Shown here: piece by piece, positions 12,267 to 24,183 of the stretch
How positions within the stretch are numbered: position 1 is the first letter of the stretch
How the letters are laid out: every line of letters begins with the position of its first letter
Assembly (NCBI GenBank): GCA_963585895.1
Contig: CAUZXS010002510.1
Span: forward strand, 27,501-91,500
Length of the DNA: 64,000 bases
From: Sepioteuthis lessoniana
Taxonomy: Eukaryota > Mollusca > Cephalopoda > Myopsida > Loliginidae
Reading direction: 5' to 3'
Notes under the pieces: model-generated
Databases searched by the model: none
Told to the model about the DNA's origin: nothing
Seen by the model: only the letters and a program-made list of their open reading frames with translations
Position numbers and translations under genes: made by a program

Positions 12267-12582
12267 ATCCTCCCTATTCTTCCAAAGCAGCAACAGCAAC
12301 AACAACAGCAGCAACAAACACAAGCTGCATTACAACAGGCTCAGTTGGCACTGGCCTCACAACTGCCCACAATTCCCTTGTCAAATCCTGTGACCCTGGT
12401 GTCAACACCTGCCATCAGCATGTCTCCAACCACAACTACCAGCACAACCACAGCTGTTGTGACTGGGACACACCCATCACCCTCCCCTGTGCAACAACCC
12501 TCACAACAGCAGCAGGCATCAAGCAGTGTGGGACCAATTCGACGACGGGTATCAGATAAGTGTAATCTTCCGATTTCTGCTG
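12267..12582 (+). CDS. FoxP: FoxP exon: Q-rich stretch and linker before the forkhead domain
   Basis: The exon is open for 105 codons plus one base. It follows a pyrimidine-rich acceptor ending TTTTTCAG and is closed by the donor G|GTAAGT. It starts ILPILPK, then a run of nine Gln, then AALQQAQLALASQ, a Pro/Ser/Thr-rich section with TTTTSTTT and a QQPSQQQQ patch, and ends GPIRRRVSDKCNLPISA. The ending matches the vertebrate FOXP linker IRRRHSDKYN just before the forkhead domain, which fixes the reading frame. The frame starts in phase 0 and leaves one G for the next exon. Low-complexity Q/T/S segments are usual in FOXP proteins, and the CAG/CAA tract could vary in length. A second open frame over the same bases fails because its phase does not fit the next exon. 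The preceding exon could not be identified with confidence. Confidence 0.95.
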
Positions 12583-12719
12583 GTAAGTAGGAATACATTA
12601 TTTTTACCATTGGATGGTGGTTAATTTTACCATTAGATGGTGGTCAATCTGATCTAGCCTATGTTTTCTCTGGAACAAAAACATAAAAATTTTTGGTTTT
12701 ATTCATTTTTTTTATTTCT

Positions 12720-13640
12720 GGAATAAGGAATACTCTTTTACTATTCATGATTTGTAAACACTGCACCTTGATATATATTCTTGATTCATGCTTTTTGATA
12801 CAATGATTAGAGTGTTTATTTGAATAAATGTATATGCCTGTACAAGTCCAGACATCAAAAGACTGTTTTTGCCTTTTAGCTTTGTGGATTACCTTGGCAG
12901 ATTCACTTGGATATGGTATTGTTGTCATAAGAACTAAAAAGGAAAACTCAAACGAGTTTCAATTATTCATTCTTGGAATTCTTGTGTCTACTAAAAGCAT
13001 TTGGTTTTATTATTTGCAGACATTTGGTTTTAGGTTAAGAATGTTGTGTTAGGAGTTTAATCATCTGTGTTTTTTCTCAAGCTTAGATAGCTTATGAATT
13101 ATATGTTCAAAAGACATCTTCCCTAAGTGATTTTAATAAGTTTAGCCTTGTGTAGTACAAAGCCAAATGTAGGGAATGACCAGAATGTGGCTGACTAAAA
13201 CTACAGTAACTTTCTGTTTCCTCCTTTTAGGTTTTCTATTATACAAATCAATTTTTAGGTTGGAGAAGGAAGAATTTTGCTTAGACACACTTGACAAAAA
13301 ATGAAAGTCTAAAAACTTAAAACAACAACATTGGCTTTTATAGTTCTGTCAGTTATCAGAATCAAATATTGTATTCATGGGCAGCATTAGGATATTTTAG
13401 GTTGAGGATGTTGTGTTAAAAAGTACTCGAACAGACTCATCACTGGTTAAGTTTAGTGATCTGAAGATATGATGTCACCATAAGTTAGTAACACAGTAAG
13501 CTTAGTTTAATTTAGAATAAAACCAGAAAAATGGGGTTTAATTATCTGTGTTCTTTTTTTAAGGTGAGATAGTTAGTAGATTATATGCTTAAAAGACATT
13601 TTCCTTCACTGATTTTAAGCCTTGTATGGTACTAACATAG
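12720..13640 (+). repeat. 0.9-kb duplicated repeat, copy 2
   Basis: Partner of copy 1, 9.93 kb away in the same orientation, starting about 140 bases after the Q-rich FoxP exon. No open frame of interest and no known family recognised. Confidence 0.85.
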
Positions 13641-14679
13641 CTAGTTACTGTAAGTTTGGAGCTTTTTCTCTTTGTCATGTTTTCTGCTTGTACAAATCAA
13701 TTTTTTGGTTATAGTGGCAGGTCTTTCACAAGAACACCCATGACAAGAAAAAAAATCAGGCTATATTCATTCTATTAACAGAAGTAGACATGACATTAAT
13801 ACGCTGTATTTTGATATCTTTTCTATACATTGTTTTAGAATTAGTGAATGTCCCTTTTATGAATGAAATAAGCGGTTATATTGATTCCTTTTGTCATTAA
13901 GAGATAGTTAAAGATTCAATATGAAATGTAATGTATATCCATGATTAAGAGGTTAAAAATAGTTTGTTTTCTTTTAAAAAGCACTACAATTCATTGTGAA
14001 ATGTTCTAAAATGTTCAAAATTTATAATTTTCAGTTACAAAAAATTCTTGAAAAATCTTCAATAGTTTTGAAATTTAGAAGCATTTGTTTTATTGTTATT
14101 TATTCAAGATATGGGGAGGAGAAAAAAAACCCGCAAAAGAAAAAAAACCCGCAAAAAAAAAAAAACCCGCAAAAAAAACACCCGAAAAACTACAAAAATG
14201 TGGACTGTGCATAGATTGAAAGAAACTTTAGATTAACACACGTCAACACTACTTTGCAAGGGGAATAACTCTGTATTCTAAAATAACTTCCCTTAGATCA
14301 GCTTTTAAAATACTGACCCACATTGAATCTATTTATTTCTACACTTGGGATTTCAATTGTTAATTTTAAAAGCAGACAGGCTCTTCCCACTTGGGAAATT
14401 GGTGTAACGTAATTCTTCCATGTCTGGGGCAATACCCAAAGAAACCAAGCAATTTTTCGATAACCTTTTATAAATACAGTTTGCCATATTAAAAATGAAT
14501 GTATTACATTCTATTCCTGTTAGTGTGGTAATGCTAGATATTTTCCTTTATTCTAATTCAAGTTTTTCACCTGATTTCAAATTTCCTGCATTTTTTTCCA
14601 ATTGTTTGATTATTAAAAAAAAAAAAAAAAATTAATGGTCAATTCATGACTGTTTTTGAAGCTACTATTTATTAGTAGG

Positions 14680-14938
14680 AGACGCCTGTGGTGTAATAAT
14701 TATCATCAAATGAAGTGGATTCGGCAACCCTAGCTGAAATCCTGAATGAAACTGTTAGCATTTCATATAGCACTAATAGCCTTCAGAAAGGTATGAATCC
14801 AACTATTCTCCTTCAGCTATGGGTAAATATTTAGGCAAATTGAATTCTTTAACCTTGGTATGGCAACTGGTTTAGGAATAGGAAAAACCGAATTCAGGCT
14901 ATTCCTGTCTATGATATACTACATGAGTAGCATCCCTA
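14680..14938 (+). repeat. tRNA-derived SINE, family B
   Basis: The + copy begins GACGCCTGTGGTGTAATAAT (A box). The body holds CTCCTTCAGCTATGGGTAAA and the family tail. Confidence 0.85.
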
Positions 14939-15269
14939 TGGTTATAGGATGAGTGATGATGTTTTTCTTATTTGAATTGATTTATAAAAGTCATGAATTG
15001 AACGGATTAAAGGATTGCCTACTTAATCTGTTCTAAAATGAAATTCAAGTCAACACTAAAATTATTAGAGAAATATTATAGGCAATTAAAGAATAAATGT
15101 TTATAAATTGATACATTTTGTTTGATTTTGGTTTGAAAACATAGTTGTGAATTGCTTTTAATTCATGAAAGGTTTTCAAAGAAAAATGATGAATTCAAAT
15201 GATTGATATGAACTTTTTGAAATTGTCAGATGGTATTTTTGTCCTAATATTTTAATTGAATATAATTAT

Positions 15270-15732
15270 TTTAAACATTTTTGAGACTTTTTATTTATTT
15301 ATTTATGAAGACTTTTTCAATTTTTTTTATTTGCTTATTTTAACTAATTTTCTAACAAATATTTAAAAAAATTTCTTTTGTTGTTTTTCTTTACTCTTTT
15401 TTTATTTTCTATTATTTTTTCATTTTTTTTTTTTTTTTTTTTACAATTTTTCCATTTTTTTCTTTTTTATATTTTTATTAGCTTATTTCTCTTTATTTCT
15501 TTTTTGTTCTTCTCCTCTTCCAATTTTTCTGGTTATTTTTTTTTTCTCTATCATTCTGTTTCTTTTTTTTTTTTTAATTCCTTTACTTTCTTTCCTTTTA
15601 TTTCTGGTTCCTTCTTTTTACTGAACTTTTCTCTCTTCCATTTTATTTCATCTTCTCTTTCTTACTTTCATATTTTTTTGCCAATTTTTAAGTCTATTTT
15701 TTCCAAGGACATTTATTTCTGTTTTGTTTTAG
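15270..15732 (+). promoter_or_regulatory. T-rich tract before the helix-1 exon
   Basis: More than 400 bases dominated by T with some C, ending at the acceptor TTTTAG. It gives a long, apparently open frame of F/L/S residues that is not a separate gene. Probable extended splice-acceptor pyrimidine tract. Confidence 0.7.
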
Positions 15733-15851
15733 GAATGCAGAGAGACATGGAGAACGCATTTCTTTCTTTTGTAGAAATCCAGAGAAATCGGGAATTCTAC
15801 CGAACGACAGATGTACGACCTCCATTTACCTATGCATCTCTCATTCGACAG
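15733..15851 (+). CDS. FoxP: FoxP exon: start of forkhead domain (helix 1)
   Basis: The acceptor TTTTAG follows about 360 bases of T-rich sequence, and the donor is CAG|GTAAGA. The first two bases complete a Gly codon from the previous exon. The exon then reads GMQRDMENAFLSFVEIQRN followed by [21 protein letters not shown]. The second part is the FOXP forkhead start (vertebrate form [20 protein letters not shown]), including the invariant RPPFTYA. The first part, about 18 residues ending EIQRN, is longer than the vertebrate link between the SDK motif and EFYK. My recollection is that insect FoxP has a similar EIQRNREFY start, so it may be the older form; this was not checked by alignment. The exon ends in phase 0. 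Confidence 0.97.
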
Positions 15852-16252
15852 GTAAGAACTGCTGGGTTAATTCTCTTTTACTGACACTGCATATCTACAG
15901 AAATCTGCAAACTATTGGGAATATCCTGTAGAATCCTTTAAAAGAATCCTGAAAACTGCAGGTATTGTTCAGATCTATCTTCCTTTTATATTTTCCCACT
16001 GTTTACTCGTACATCGCCAGAAAACCTATAATTGAAACTGCATGATTGGCTCATTATACATTACATTAAGATGGATGGAAGCAGAAGTTTGCTATAATGT
16101 CTAGATAAATGGCCAAGTTGAAGAAGGCAATAGTTGTATGACTCTACAAAATATTGCCTGAGGTGGTCTACCCTATTGGGTAATATGTGATCTTTTCCAT
16201 ATATATAGGAGGCGGACAATGATTGTTTGTCAGTTTAATCTCTTTCACACTG

Positions 16253-16475
16253 CCCAACATAATGGTTATCCTTGTTGGAAATAGAATCGGTGATCCAAGT
16301 TCAAATCCTGGATGTGACCGATATGCCCTTGGAAAAGGCATGAATTCATCTAATCTCATCTCAGCTGTGGGTAAATTGTAGGGCAGACTGGATTAGTTAG
16401 GTATCCAGTCTAGGAGAAAGAAAACTTAATTCAAACCAGCTTTACTCCACTTCCTGTCTGTGGTAGAGGAGTTAA
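16253..16475 (+). repeat. tRNA-derived SINE, family B, diverged
   Basis: The + copy has CAAGTTCAAATCCTGGATGT as B box and TGTAGGGCAGACTGGATTAG in the body. The tail is shortened. Confidence 0.82.
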
Positions 16476-17117
16476 AAAAAAATTCATACCACTGCCTAAT
16501 TATATTGTCACTTCTTTCAATCTTAGTCTGTTCATATGACTTGTTTTGTGGAAGGAATCTTGTAGGTAATGATAACTACACAAAAAGTTTTTAAAAATTC
16601 AACAAAACTCTGTTCAACATATATATATATATGTTAGTTTTTATATATATTTAATAGCATGGATGCTTCTCTGTGACCACTGGTTTCATGGTGTTTTTAA
16701 ATGGCAATCATCTGTCAGAAAAAGCTTTCTTCTACCTAATCCTACAAAACTCTTGTCTCTCCAACATATATTTATTTATTATTATATAAAATAGCTCTAT
16801 CAAAGATACTGAACATTCTCCAAATTATACTGCATTTGGTCCACCACTAGCCCACCAAGTGAGATTGTGACAACCATAAACTTGTTATATATATATACTG
16901 CAATTAGAAGGAAACTCAAACCTGGTTTATCTATATATATATATTAAAAAGGAGTTCAATTCCTGAAGAACTCTTAAAATAATTAATGACCAATCTCAAA
17001 ATTACAGATGACATCACCACTTTTTAGTCGGTACTATTTGCCTTAGTAGGAATTTCATATACATTTCTTATCTACGATATACAAAAAAATCTCTTCTGTA
17101 GTTTGTGCTTTATGTAG

Positions 17118-17121
<4 letters not shown>

Positions 17122-17153
<32 letters not shown>
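17122..17153. repeat. TA microsatellite
   Basis: Directly before the C element at 17155. Confidence 0.93.
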
Positions 17154-17154
<1 letters not shown>

Positions 17155-17158
<4 letters not shown>

Positions 17159-17508
17159 TGTTTGTTTGGGTTTTATGACATATCAACCTTTGTAGGTTAT
17201 TTAATGCCAAATAAACAGTTCTATTTCAAACAATTTAATTCAGCATAAGTATACATTTTAATTGCCAAAATATTTCTATTTCAAGCTATTCAGTTTAGTG
17301 AAACAGTTTTATTTCAAAAAATTCAGTTTAGCATAAGTACACAGTTTAGTTCTATGAGACCCATAGATAGGATCCTATCAGGTGCTACCACTCTGGGCCA
17401 GAGTGGACCTGGGAGTGATGGCTATGAAAGGGACAGGATACTTGTTTGGGGAGTCTTATCTCTCTGCAGAGATGCAGTTAGTGTATTCTGCAGCCCCAGC
17501 TGACTTGG

Positions 17509-17512
<4 letters not shown>
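17155..17512 (-). repeat. Family C element
   Basis: Short copy from TTTGGGTTTTATGACATATC to CCCCAGCTGACTTGGC, followed at once by a TA array of about 60 bases. Confidence 0.85.

Positions 17513-17582
<70 letters not shown>
17512..17582. repeat. TA/TG microsatellite on the end of a C element
   Basis: About 30 TA units and a few TG units start at the last base of the C element. Confidence 0.95.
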
Positions 17583-18219
17583 CAGATACGTCACCAAAAT
17601 TGCACATTATAGTTAGATTTTTTATTTGAGCAGCAAACTTAAAATGCTTTAAACTATATAATAAATAAAGCTGTCTCTTTTTATTTGGAGAGGAGATGGA
17701 TATTACCAAGTAAAACTTTTTATGTTAAAGGGCTCAGCATGATATCCCACTAGATTATCAGTCAATTGTATTGATAAAAGTCTCATCATTAGCCTGTCAT
17801 ACTCAGTAGGGCGAAAAAAGCAGGTACTGGTGTACAGTAACTTTATATACTATCTACATGGAGGAAAGATAGGCATTATCAAGTTTCTCCCTTTCTTTGC
17901 AAGCTGCTTTAATCGATGAATATTTGAATAAAGACATACCACAACATTTAATAAAGAGGAGAGTACAGTCAGGTACTAACTATCTTATGTTATTTCAAGA
18001 GGAGATAGGCATTGCCAAATGTATATTACCCTGAATTTCTTTCTCTGATGGGACTTGTTTTGTTTATTTCTTTTCTGAATACAATCATCATACATTTTTA
18101 ATTTTCATTATTTACTTGTTAATTGATTAAAATTAAATTTTTAAACTAATTTTTTTAAAATTTTAATTAATTTTATCTGAACTATGATTTTTGCAGTTAT
18201 TCCTCAAATGTTTTTTGTT

Positions 18220-18540
18220 CCCTGTCTGTGAGCTTAGAATACTCTGACTGTAACCCCAGCTGAAGGATAAGACCCCCCCCCCGCCTCCCCGGAAAAAAGG
18301 GTCTCTTTTGTATGACACTTAACAGAGGAGTATTAAGTGCCCATTGTTGTCAATGGGTCAAATAGATCTGTTTAAAAATTATTCATATCTGATTGTGCAA
18401 AAAAAACCAAAAAAAAAACACTTCTTAAGAAATAACTATACAAAAAATGTAAATATGAATTTACAGTGAATGTGATTCCCTAACCTTTAAACATGAAATA
18501 ATGCTAGACAGGTTGACATGCTGCTAAAATCAATCAATCA
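18220..18540 (+). repeat. Degraded C-like element, opposite orientation
   Basis: ACCCCAGCTGAAGGATAAGAC, CAATGGGTCAAATAGATCTG and CAGGTTGACATGCTGCTAAA resemble C read in reverse. Its last part matches the changed end of the copy at 11840. Includes runs of C and A. Confidence 0.5.
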
Positions 18541-18709
18541 GAATGTGCTTGCTTGAAACATATTCTAGAATCAATAAAAATATTTGTACATTTTGTAAGC
18601 TCAAAAGTAGTTGAATATTATTAATACATTAGTGTCGTATTTCCTTTTTTGTTTCAGTCAATTAAGGATAGTTATTGAAAAACATAGACTTGATATTTCT
18701 TTGTGAATT

Positions 18710-19155
18710 TTTCTCAGTTTAAATTTACATTATACAAACAGTTTCAAATCTTCTTAAATTCATAAAGAAATATTTCTCTTTGCACTTAATGTTAATAAGA
18801 GAAGAAAGTCCTTCTTCACATAGAATGGAAAACTGGATGAAATAAAAAGTTCTTTTTTAGCTAATGAAGGATACTTTCTTTTGTGGGGATTAGAAAAAAA
18901 ATTACAGTGAATTTTTCTCAATTTAAATTTAAAATTTTTTTTTTTTTAAATTTAAAAAATTACTGTGAATTTTTCTCAATTTAAATTTACAGTTTCAAAT
19001 CTTCAATTCATAAAGAAATATTTCTCTTTGCATTTAATGTTCATAAGAGAAGAAAGTTCTTCTTCACATAGAATGGAAAACTGGATAAAATAAAAAGTTT
19101 TTTTTTAGCTACTGAAGGATACTTTCTTTTGTGGGGATTAGAAAAAAAATTCAAA
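18710..19155 (+). repeat. Tandem duplication, about 250-base unit
   Basis: AAATATTTCTCTTTGCACTT through GGAAAACTGGATGAAATAAA to TTTTGTGGGGATTAGAAAAA occurs at about 18710-18905 and again at 18967-19153 with few changes. The two are joined by a palindromic AAATTTAAAATTTT/AAAATTTAAA stretch. Confidence 0.88.
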
Positions 19156-19164
19156 AAATGTAGC

Positions 19165-19490
19165 AGTTCCCTGAAGCCCTCTGACAGGATGCAAGAATAG
19201 CACATGCCTAAAGAAAGGTGGTTCTGGGCACTAAAGAGAAATTCTTTTAGTTAAACAGTAACCACTCCAAGTGGAAGGACCAACTCCTCCACTGCTAGTG
19301 GTGAGGAAGATCATGTCTGCTTAGTGGCACACTTACTCTCCAACCAGTAGCAGCCTTTGCTGAACATATCTACTAGACACAGGACAGATCTTCAAACTCA
19401 CTGCTATGACTCTCCTGTTAACAGCCCCCTCTGCTAACATACCTTGGTAAAAATACCTACCAGACATAACCACGGACATTTAACTCATAA
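19165..19490. other. GC-richer block of unknown origin
   Basis: Stands out from the AT-rich intron (for example CCAACTCCTCCACTGCTAGT, CTCCTGTTAACAGCCCCCTC). No long frame, tRNA boxes or inverted ends were seen. Likely a fragment of an unrecognised repeat. Confidence 0.4.
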
Positions 19491-19494
19491 GTAA

Positions 19495-19710
19495 GTTATT
19501 TGGTGACCATAGTCAAGGATGACCCAAAGGCTTCCCTTTTCAATAGCTACTACACCAAGATGTAGGGGAGGGCACTACTCCTTTCCCTGTAATGTCTCAC
19601 TTTACCTTTGATTCCCCCCTCTAATGTTGAGTGTTAAGCAAAGAAGCATCAAGTACCATTTTTTGAGTCTTTGGTATGACTCGACCTGCAATTGAACCCA
19701 GGTCTCCTGA
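19495..19710 (-). repeat. tRNA-derived SINE, family A, truncated at the tRNA head
   Basis: Clear family A body on the minus strand that stops just after the B box (ATTGAACCCAGGTCTCCTG). The A box is missing. Confidence 0.85.
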
Positions 19711-20800
19711 TATATTTCAATACCTTGTCTGAGAAACATGACTATTTCTAGTATTTCAGGAAAACTTCCCTCCCTATAGAATAGATATTAAAACCCTAAA
19801 AAAAAAGTTGGAGTTAAAAAGTATCTTTGTCTCTTTTCTTCCTTCCTTAAATTCTCTTGCAGCCTTCCACAGACATAGATAAGTTAATGTAGTAAGAAGA
19901 AGAACAAAGGAGTCAGATACTAAAACCTCAAAATCAATGACCAACTGTGACAAAACCTTTTTCTCATAATCTTTTCCCTATAAAATAATAAAAATCTAAA
20001 AGGAAAAAATAAGACTAACTTCAACATTAAATAACCGTAGAGTTGGGTTATTTAATGCTCTAAACCAATTAACCAACCTAAGGAAGGTTTCAGTATTTCT
20101 TAACGTAGCCCTCAGACTTTATTCTACTCTATCAATTTTCTGCTTAACTTTGGTCATTTTGGGCACCAACCAAATAAATATTTCTGGTGTAACAGAAACA
20201 AGCAAACAAGAAAACAAAGTTTAGTATTTTGTTGTTTTGTTAAAAATGTGTTTTTCTAAGTTTTGATATTTAGTCAGAAATTATGCATTGAAGAAGAAAG
20301 GGATTTTCAATTGTTGGGAATTAATGATGGAATAGGAATATGTATGTAATTCATTTCCCTCCAAAATAGAAAGATTCTTTTTGGCTTTCATTATGAACTT
20401 ATGATTTTCTAACAAAGCACAAACATATTAAAAATATCTAACCATGGTGGGAAAAAAACTTTGTTAAAATTTAAAATTAAAAAAATATTTTATAAGATTT
20501 AGGATACAGTTATATATTTTCAAAATAAAAAAAACAACAATTAGTCACATTATGATGATAAATTTCTTCAGAAGTCCTGTTAATTTTTAGAGCATTGATT
20601 TATATCAGTGCTTTTAACAGGATGGAAATGAATTTATCATCATAATGTAACCAATTGTTGGTATTTATTTTGAAAAAAAAATTTACTCTGTAGATTTTAT
20701 TTGCATTGAGCTCTTGACTGGGATTATTTAATGAAAAAGCTTGACAGCAATTACACGAGAATGCTGTGAGCAATATTGAACAAGTCCTGGAGGCAACACC

Positions 20801-21202
20801 ACTTAAAACAGCAGCTGTATGGCCACCTACCAAAGTTAGACGAACCAGACATGTGGGACACTGCTGGAGAAGTAAGGACGAACTCATAAGGGATATAATC
20901 CTGAGGACCCCTTCACATAGACCCCTTCACATAAACAGCAGCTGTATGGCCACCTACCAAAGTTAGACGAACCAGACATGTGGGACACTGCTGGAGAAGT
21001 AAGGACAAACTCATAAGGGATATAATCCTGAGGACCCCCTCACATAGACAAGGTAGGATGATCAGCTGGAACTTATATACAACAGCTCTGTGCCGGTACA
21101 GGATATAGCCTTGAAGACCTCTCGGGAGTGATGGACGATAGAGATGAGTGGCGAGAGAGGGTCAGGGAGCTCCATGCTAGCAGCGTGACATGATGATGAT
21201 AT
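20801..21202 (+). mobile_element. LINE 3' end (type G) with internal duplication
   Basis: The + strand resembles the end of a non-LTR retrotransposon ORF: RRTRHVGHCWRSKDELIRDI, then a YIQQLC-like segment, then MDDRDEWRERVRELHA-like sequence and a GATGATGAT end. A 120-127-base stretch (20806-20919) is repeated directly after it (20937-21047). The frame is no longer continuous, and the element is a 5'-truncated relic. Confidence 0.8.
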
Positions 21203-21266
21203 TTGAATATTTAAATTGTCCTGCTTGGAATTCTTCTTAACTCTGGATTAACTGAATTTATTACTG

Positions 21267-21268
<2 letters not shown>

Positions 21269-21326
<58 letters not shown>
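21269..21326. repeat. CA/TA microsatellite
   Basis: CA units then about 22 TA units, 70 bases after the LINE 3' end. Confidence 0.95.
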
Positions 21327-21331
<5 letters not shown>

Positions 21332-22003
21332 GGAAAGGTGTGCACTACCAACCAGAAAAACTGCTGCCATGTTCCATTACTCAAGGTTAGTCTGTCTGAG
21401 GAATATACTCTAAATTTTAAAAAAGATTAATTTCTGTTTTTCTTTCTTTGTATTAAATATCTAATAAACTGTACTATACTTTTTTCATTTTTAGAAAATT
21501 GGTGTAATATTGTTATTATTTCACTTCTCTTGAGTTTTTCACATCCATAGTTACTGGTGGTTTTTATTGGAGTTTGAATGACAGTAAATCTGCTAGACTC
21601 TCCAGGATTCTTCTAGGTATTCTAGCCAATCACAGCAGTGCTGTGGTTAGAAAAGTTTATTCTTTCTTGGATTTCTGATTCCCCCATTCTCTTTTCCAGG
21701 TTCTTTGGGATTGTTCCAAATACTCTATGTTATTACTGTCACCTTCATATTTCATAGCTTTCTTTTTTTTTTTTAAAAAAAACTCTGGCAAGGTCTTGTT
21801 ATTTCATGAGTTTTTCAATTTCCTCAATTTTAACTATTATTTGCTGACACATTTGTTTCTTCTTTATTACAACTAGATCTGGTCAAGATTGGGTGATCTG
21901 TTTTTATTTCAAAGTCCCTGAGGATTTTGTGGGTCTTATTTTCTCGGATGGTTTCTGGTTTTTGCTTGATTATTCATTTACTTATTCATTCTATTTTTTG
22001 CAG

Positions 22004-22105
22004 GCTATCATTGAATCACCTCATCGGCAGTTAACATTAAATGAAATTTACCAGTGGTTCACAAATACATTTGCTTATTTTCGAAGAAATGAAGCTACAT
22101 GGAAG
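22004..22105 (+). CDS. FoxP: FoxP exon: forkhead helix 2 and hinge
   Basis: Exactly 34 codons between acceptor TTTTTTGCAG and donor AAG|GTAAAT, phase 0 at both ends. Its parts are [19 protein letters not shown], then [15 protein letters not shown]. The vertebrate counterpart is nearly the same, with [19 protein letters not shown]. The hinge Ala in FAYF, where most forkheads have Pro, is kept; in FOXP2 this Ala permits domain-swapped dimers, so the same ability is likely here. One visible change is NEATWK for NAATWK. The exon ends just before recognition helix 3, which is exactly where the two alternative exons join. Confidence 0.98.
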
Positions 22106-22960
22106 GTAAATGCAGACTTTATTTATTTACACAAATAAATTTAAATCATTATTTAAATTAAAAAACAAAACAAAACACCTTGCTCAATTGTTGAAAAATT
22201 TTAATTGTTTCATTTTGTTTTTCTTGTCCTCACTGATATTATTGTCTATTTTTTTTTTTTTAAACTGTCTGTGTTTTTACTAACATAATTACTACTAATT
22301 AAGATAACCACTACAAATTCAAATGATAGTTATTAATAATAGGTTATTTCATGTACCTCTTTAAAAAAATAGGACAAATGTTATTTTTCATGAGGCTTGT
22401 TACGAAAAAATTGATTAATATTACTATTACTTTTGTATTATTTAGTTATTACTATCTCACTCCAAGTATAATTTATTTAGGATTAAAATATCATTACTGC
22501 TATATTTTCTACTTATTCCTGCTAGTGATATTTTGTTTTTTATTTCATATATTAGCATTAAACCTAAATTAACTTTGCTTTTTAAGTCTTTATTACTTTT
22601 ACCAGCTCCAGGTTGCATTACTATAAGTATTTGAACTTATTTCTTTTGTAGCTTTTTAGTTATATATAAGAATTGCTATTATTTGATAAAATATACAGTA
22701 TCATAAATAATATCTAAATCCTCTTATTGTTCCTTCTATAATAATAGCATTAGTCAACACTAACAATAAATATGGCAGCCAACTCTATGTTGATCCCCTT
22801 GTTTGCTCTTATCCTATGAATCATTGTTGTATTACAATGACAAAACTGAGAATATCAGAAATTTTACTCGTATTTAGGGACGATTGAATTCATTGAGCAC
22901 AAAATTGTTATTAACTGCAATGTTATTTGCTAGCAAACTGACCAACATTTATAAAGTAAA

Positions 22961-23196
22961 AGGTAAAGTTGGCAACTGTAGTTGAGGGTGACCCGAAGGC
23001 TCCCTTTTCAAGAGCTACTACACCGGTGTGTAGGGGAGGGTGCAACTCTTTTCCCTGGATTGCTCTACTTTACCCTTGATCCTTACCTTATAATGCTGAG
23101 TGTTAAGCAAGGTGGCATCAAGTACCATTTTTTAAGTGTTTAGTATGTCTTGACCTGGGATTGAACCCTGGTCTGCCGGACCACTGGCGAACACTA
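22961..23196 (-). repeat. tRNA-derived SINE, family A
   Basis: Nearly full-length minus-strand copy, from AAAGTTGGCAACTGTAGTTG to CCACTGGCGAACAC. Confidence 0.87.
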
Positions 23197-24183
23197 CTGC
23201 AATGTTATTTGAATTTCCTTTAAAGAAGCCATTATTTGCTTTGAGGAAATAAGACTGTGTCAGAAATTTATAAAAGAAACTTGTTTCAAAATGAGTGAAT
23301 CAAGAAGCATAACTCCTGTTTGTCCAGTGCCAATAAAATCCATGTAGATAAAAAAAACAAATGAACAAAAAATGACAGTTTTTAGATGTTTATCTGAGTC
23401 AGTTCAAAGTTCATTGAGACACTTTCGTTTGGGTACACAAATCTGAATGAATAAAAGAAACATTAGAATTTTCTGCCTTCAACATTGTTGTTCATTGCAG
23501 TATTTTGACATCTGTTTAATACCAAATGGTTATAGAATTAAAACTTATATTATAATTATTCTTATTTGCTAATTGTCAATAAACTTAATTACCATTAAAG
23601 TATTGTCTCTGGTATGTCACTATGGTTGAAGGAAAAGAGCACAGATAGGTCAAGGATTCTTCCCTGCTTATTCTTCCTATTAAAACAAAAAAAACCTAAG
23701 GTAAATGACTGTAATTAGAATTTCATAAGATCTCAAGTTATATCCTTTAGATAGACATTTTTAACTGTTTATACTTAAAAATTAACCAGAAATTGGTAGC
23801 CTGATTTTACTAAAAATGCTTTATTCTCCAAATTAGAGTACATTAACAGTATTGCACTAACAAATTGTGCTATTTAAAAAAAAAAAAAAATTTATGTGTT
23901 AGGTTAAACACACAATTATAACTGATTACATTCTGAAAAAAATATGAAGATTGTCAAATATTCCAAAAATTGAATTATTAACATGAGTATTGTAATTGAT
24001 ATTACAGTTAATAATAATAATAATAGTGATTGTATGTTAAAAAAGATATTAAACCAAAATAATTTCTTAAAAAAAAAAAAAATATATAAATGTATTTATT
24101 GTGCTAAAATAATAAAAATGTATTTTTCTTCTAAAACTTTTAGCACCCCTAAATTTGTTTCAGTTGCAATATAGTCAAGTTCA

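Larger units (their letters stand above)
12583..15732 (+). other. FoxP intron between linker exon and helix-1 exon
   Basis: Begins GTAAGT, ends TTTTAG, 3.15 kb. A near-direct duplication of TTTTACCATTRGATGGTGGT lies at about 12600-12645. The second copy of the 0.9-kb duplicated repeat fills about 12720-13640, and a family B SINE lies at 14680-14938. A small A-rich array with repeated AAACCCGC occurs at 14120-14190. The last 450 bases are strongly T-rich and form the pyrimidine tract of the next acceptor. The rest is featureless AT-rich sequence. Confidence 0.85.
15852..22003 (+). other. FoxP intron between helix-1 and helix-2 exons
   Basis: 6.15 kb. Contents in order: SINE B (16253-16475); small TA arrays; family C copy with a TA array on its end (17155-17575); degraded C-like piece (about 18220-18540); tandem duplication at 18710-19155; a more GC-rich unidentified block (19165-19490); SINE A (19495-19710); a LINE 3' end with an internal duplication (20801-21202); and a CA/TA microsatellite (21269-21326). 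The stretches 15860-16250, 17600-18200, 19720-20790 and 21330-21990 show nothing recognisable. Confidence 0.85.

Noticed and set aside
12245-12559. Alternative 104-codon frame over the Q-rich exon
   Set aside because: Phase does not fit the next exon, and only the Q-run frame ends in the conserved IRRR.SDK motif.
12341-12610. Minus-strand frame opposite the Q-rich exon
   Set aside because: Shadow frame produced by the biased codons of the FoxP exon.
15378-15884. 168-codon frame as a separate gene
   Set aside because: The first two-thirds are the T-rich splice tract; the last part is the FoxP helix-1 exon read through both splice sites.
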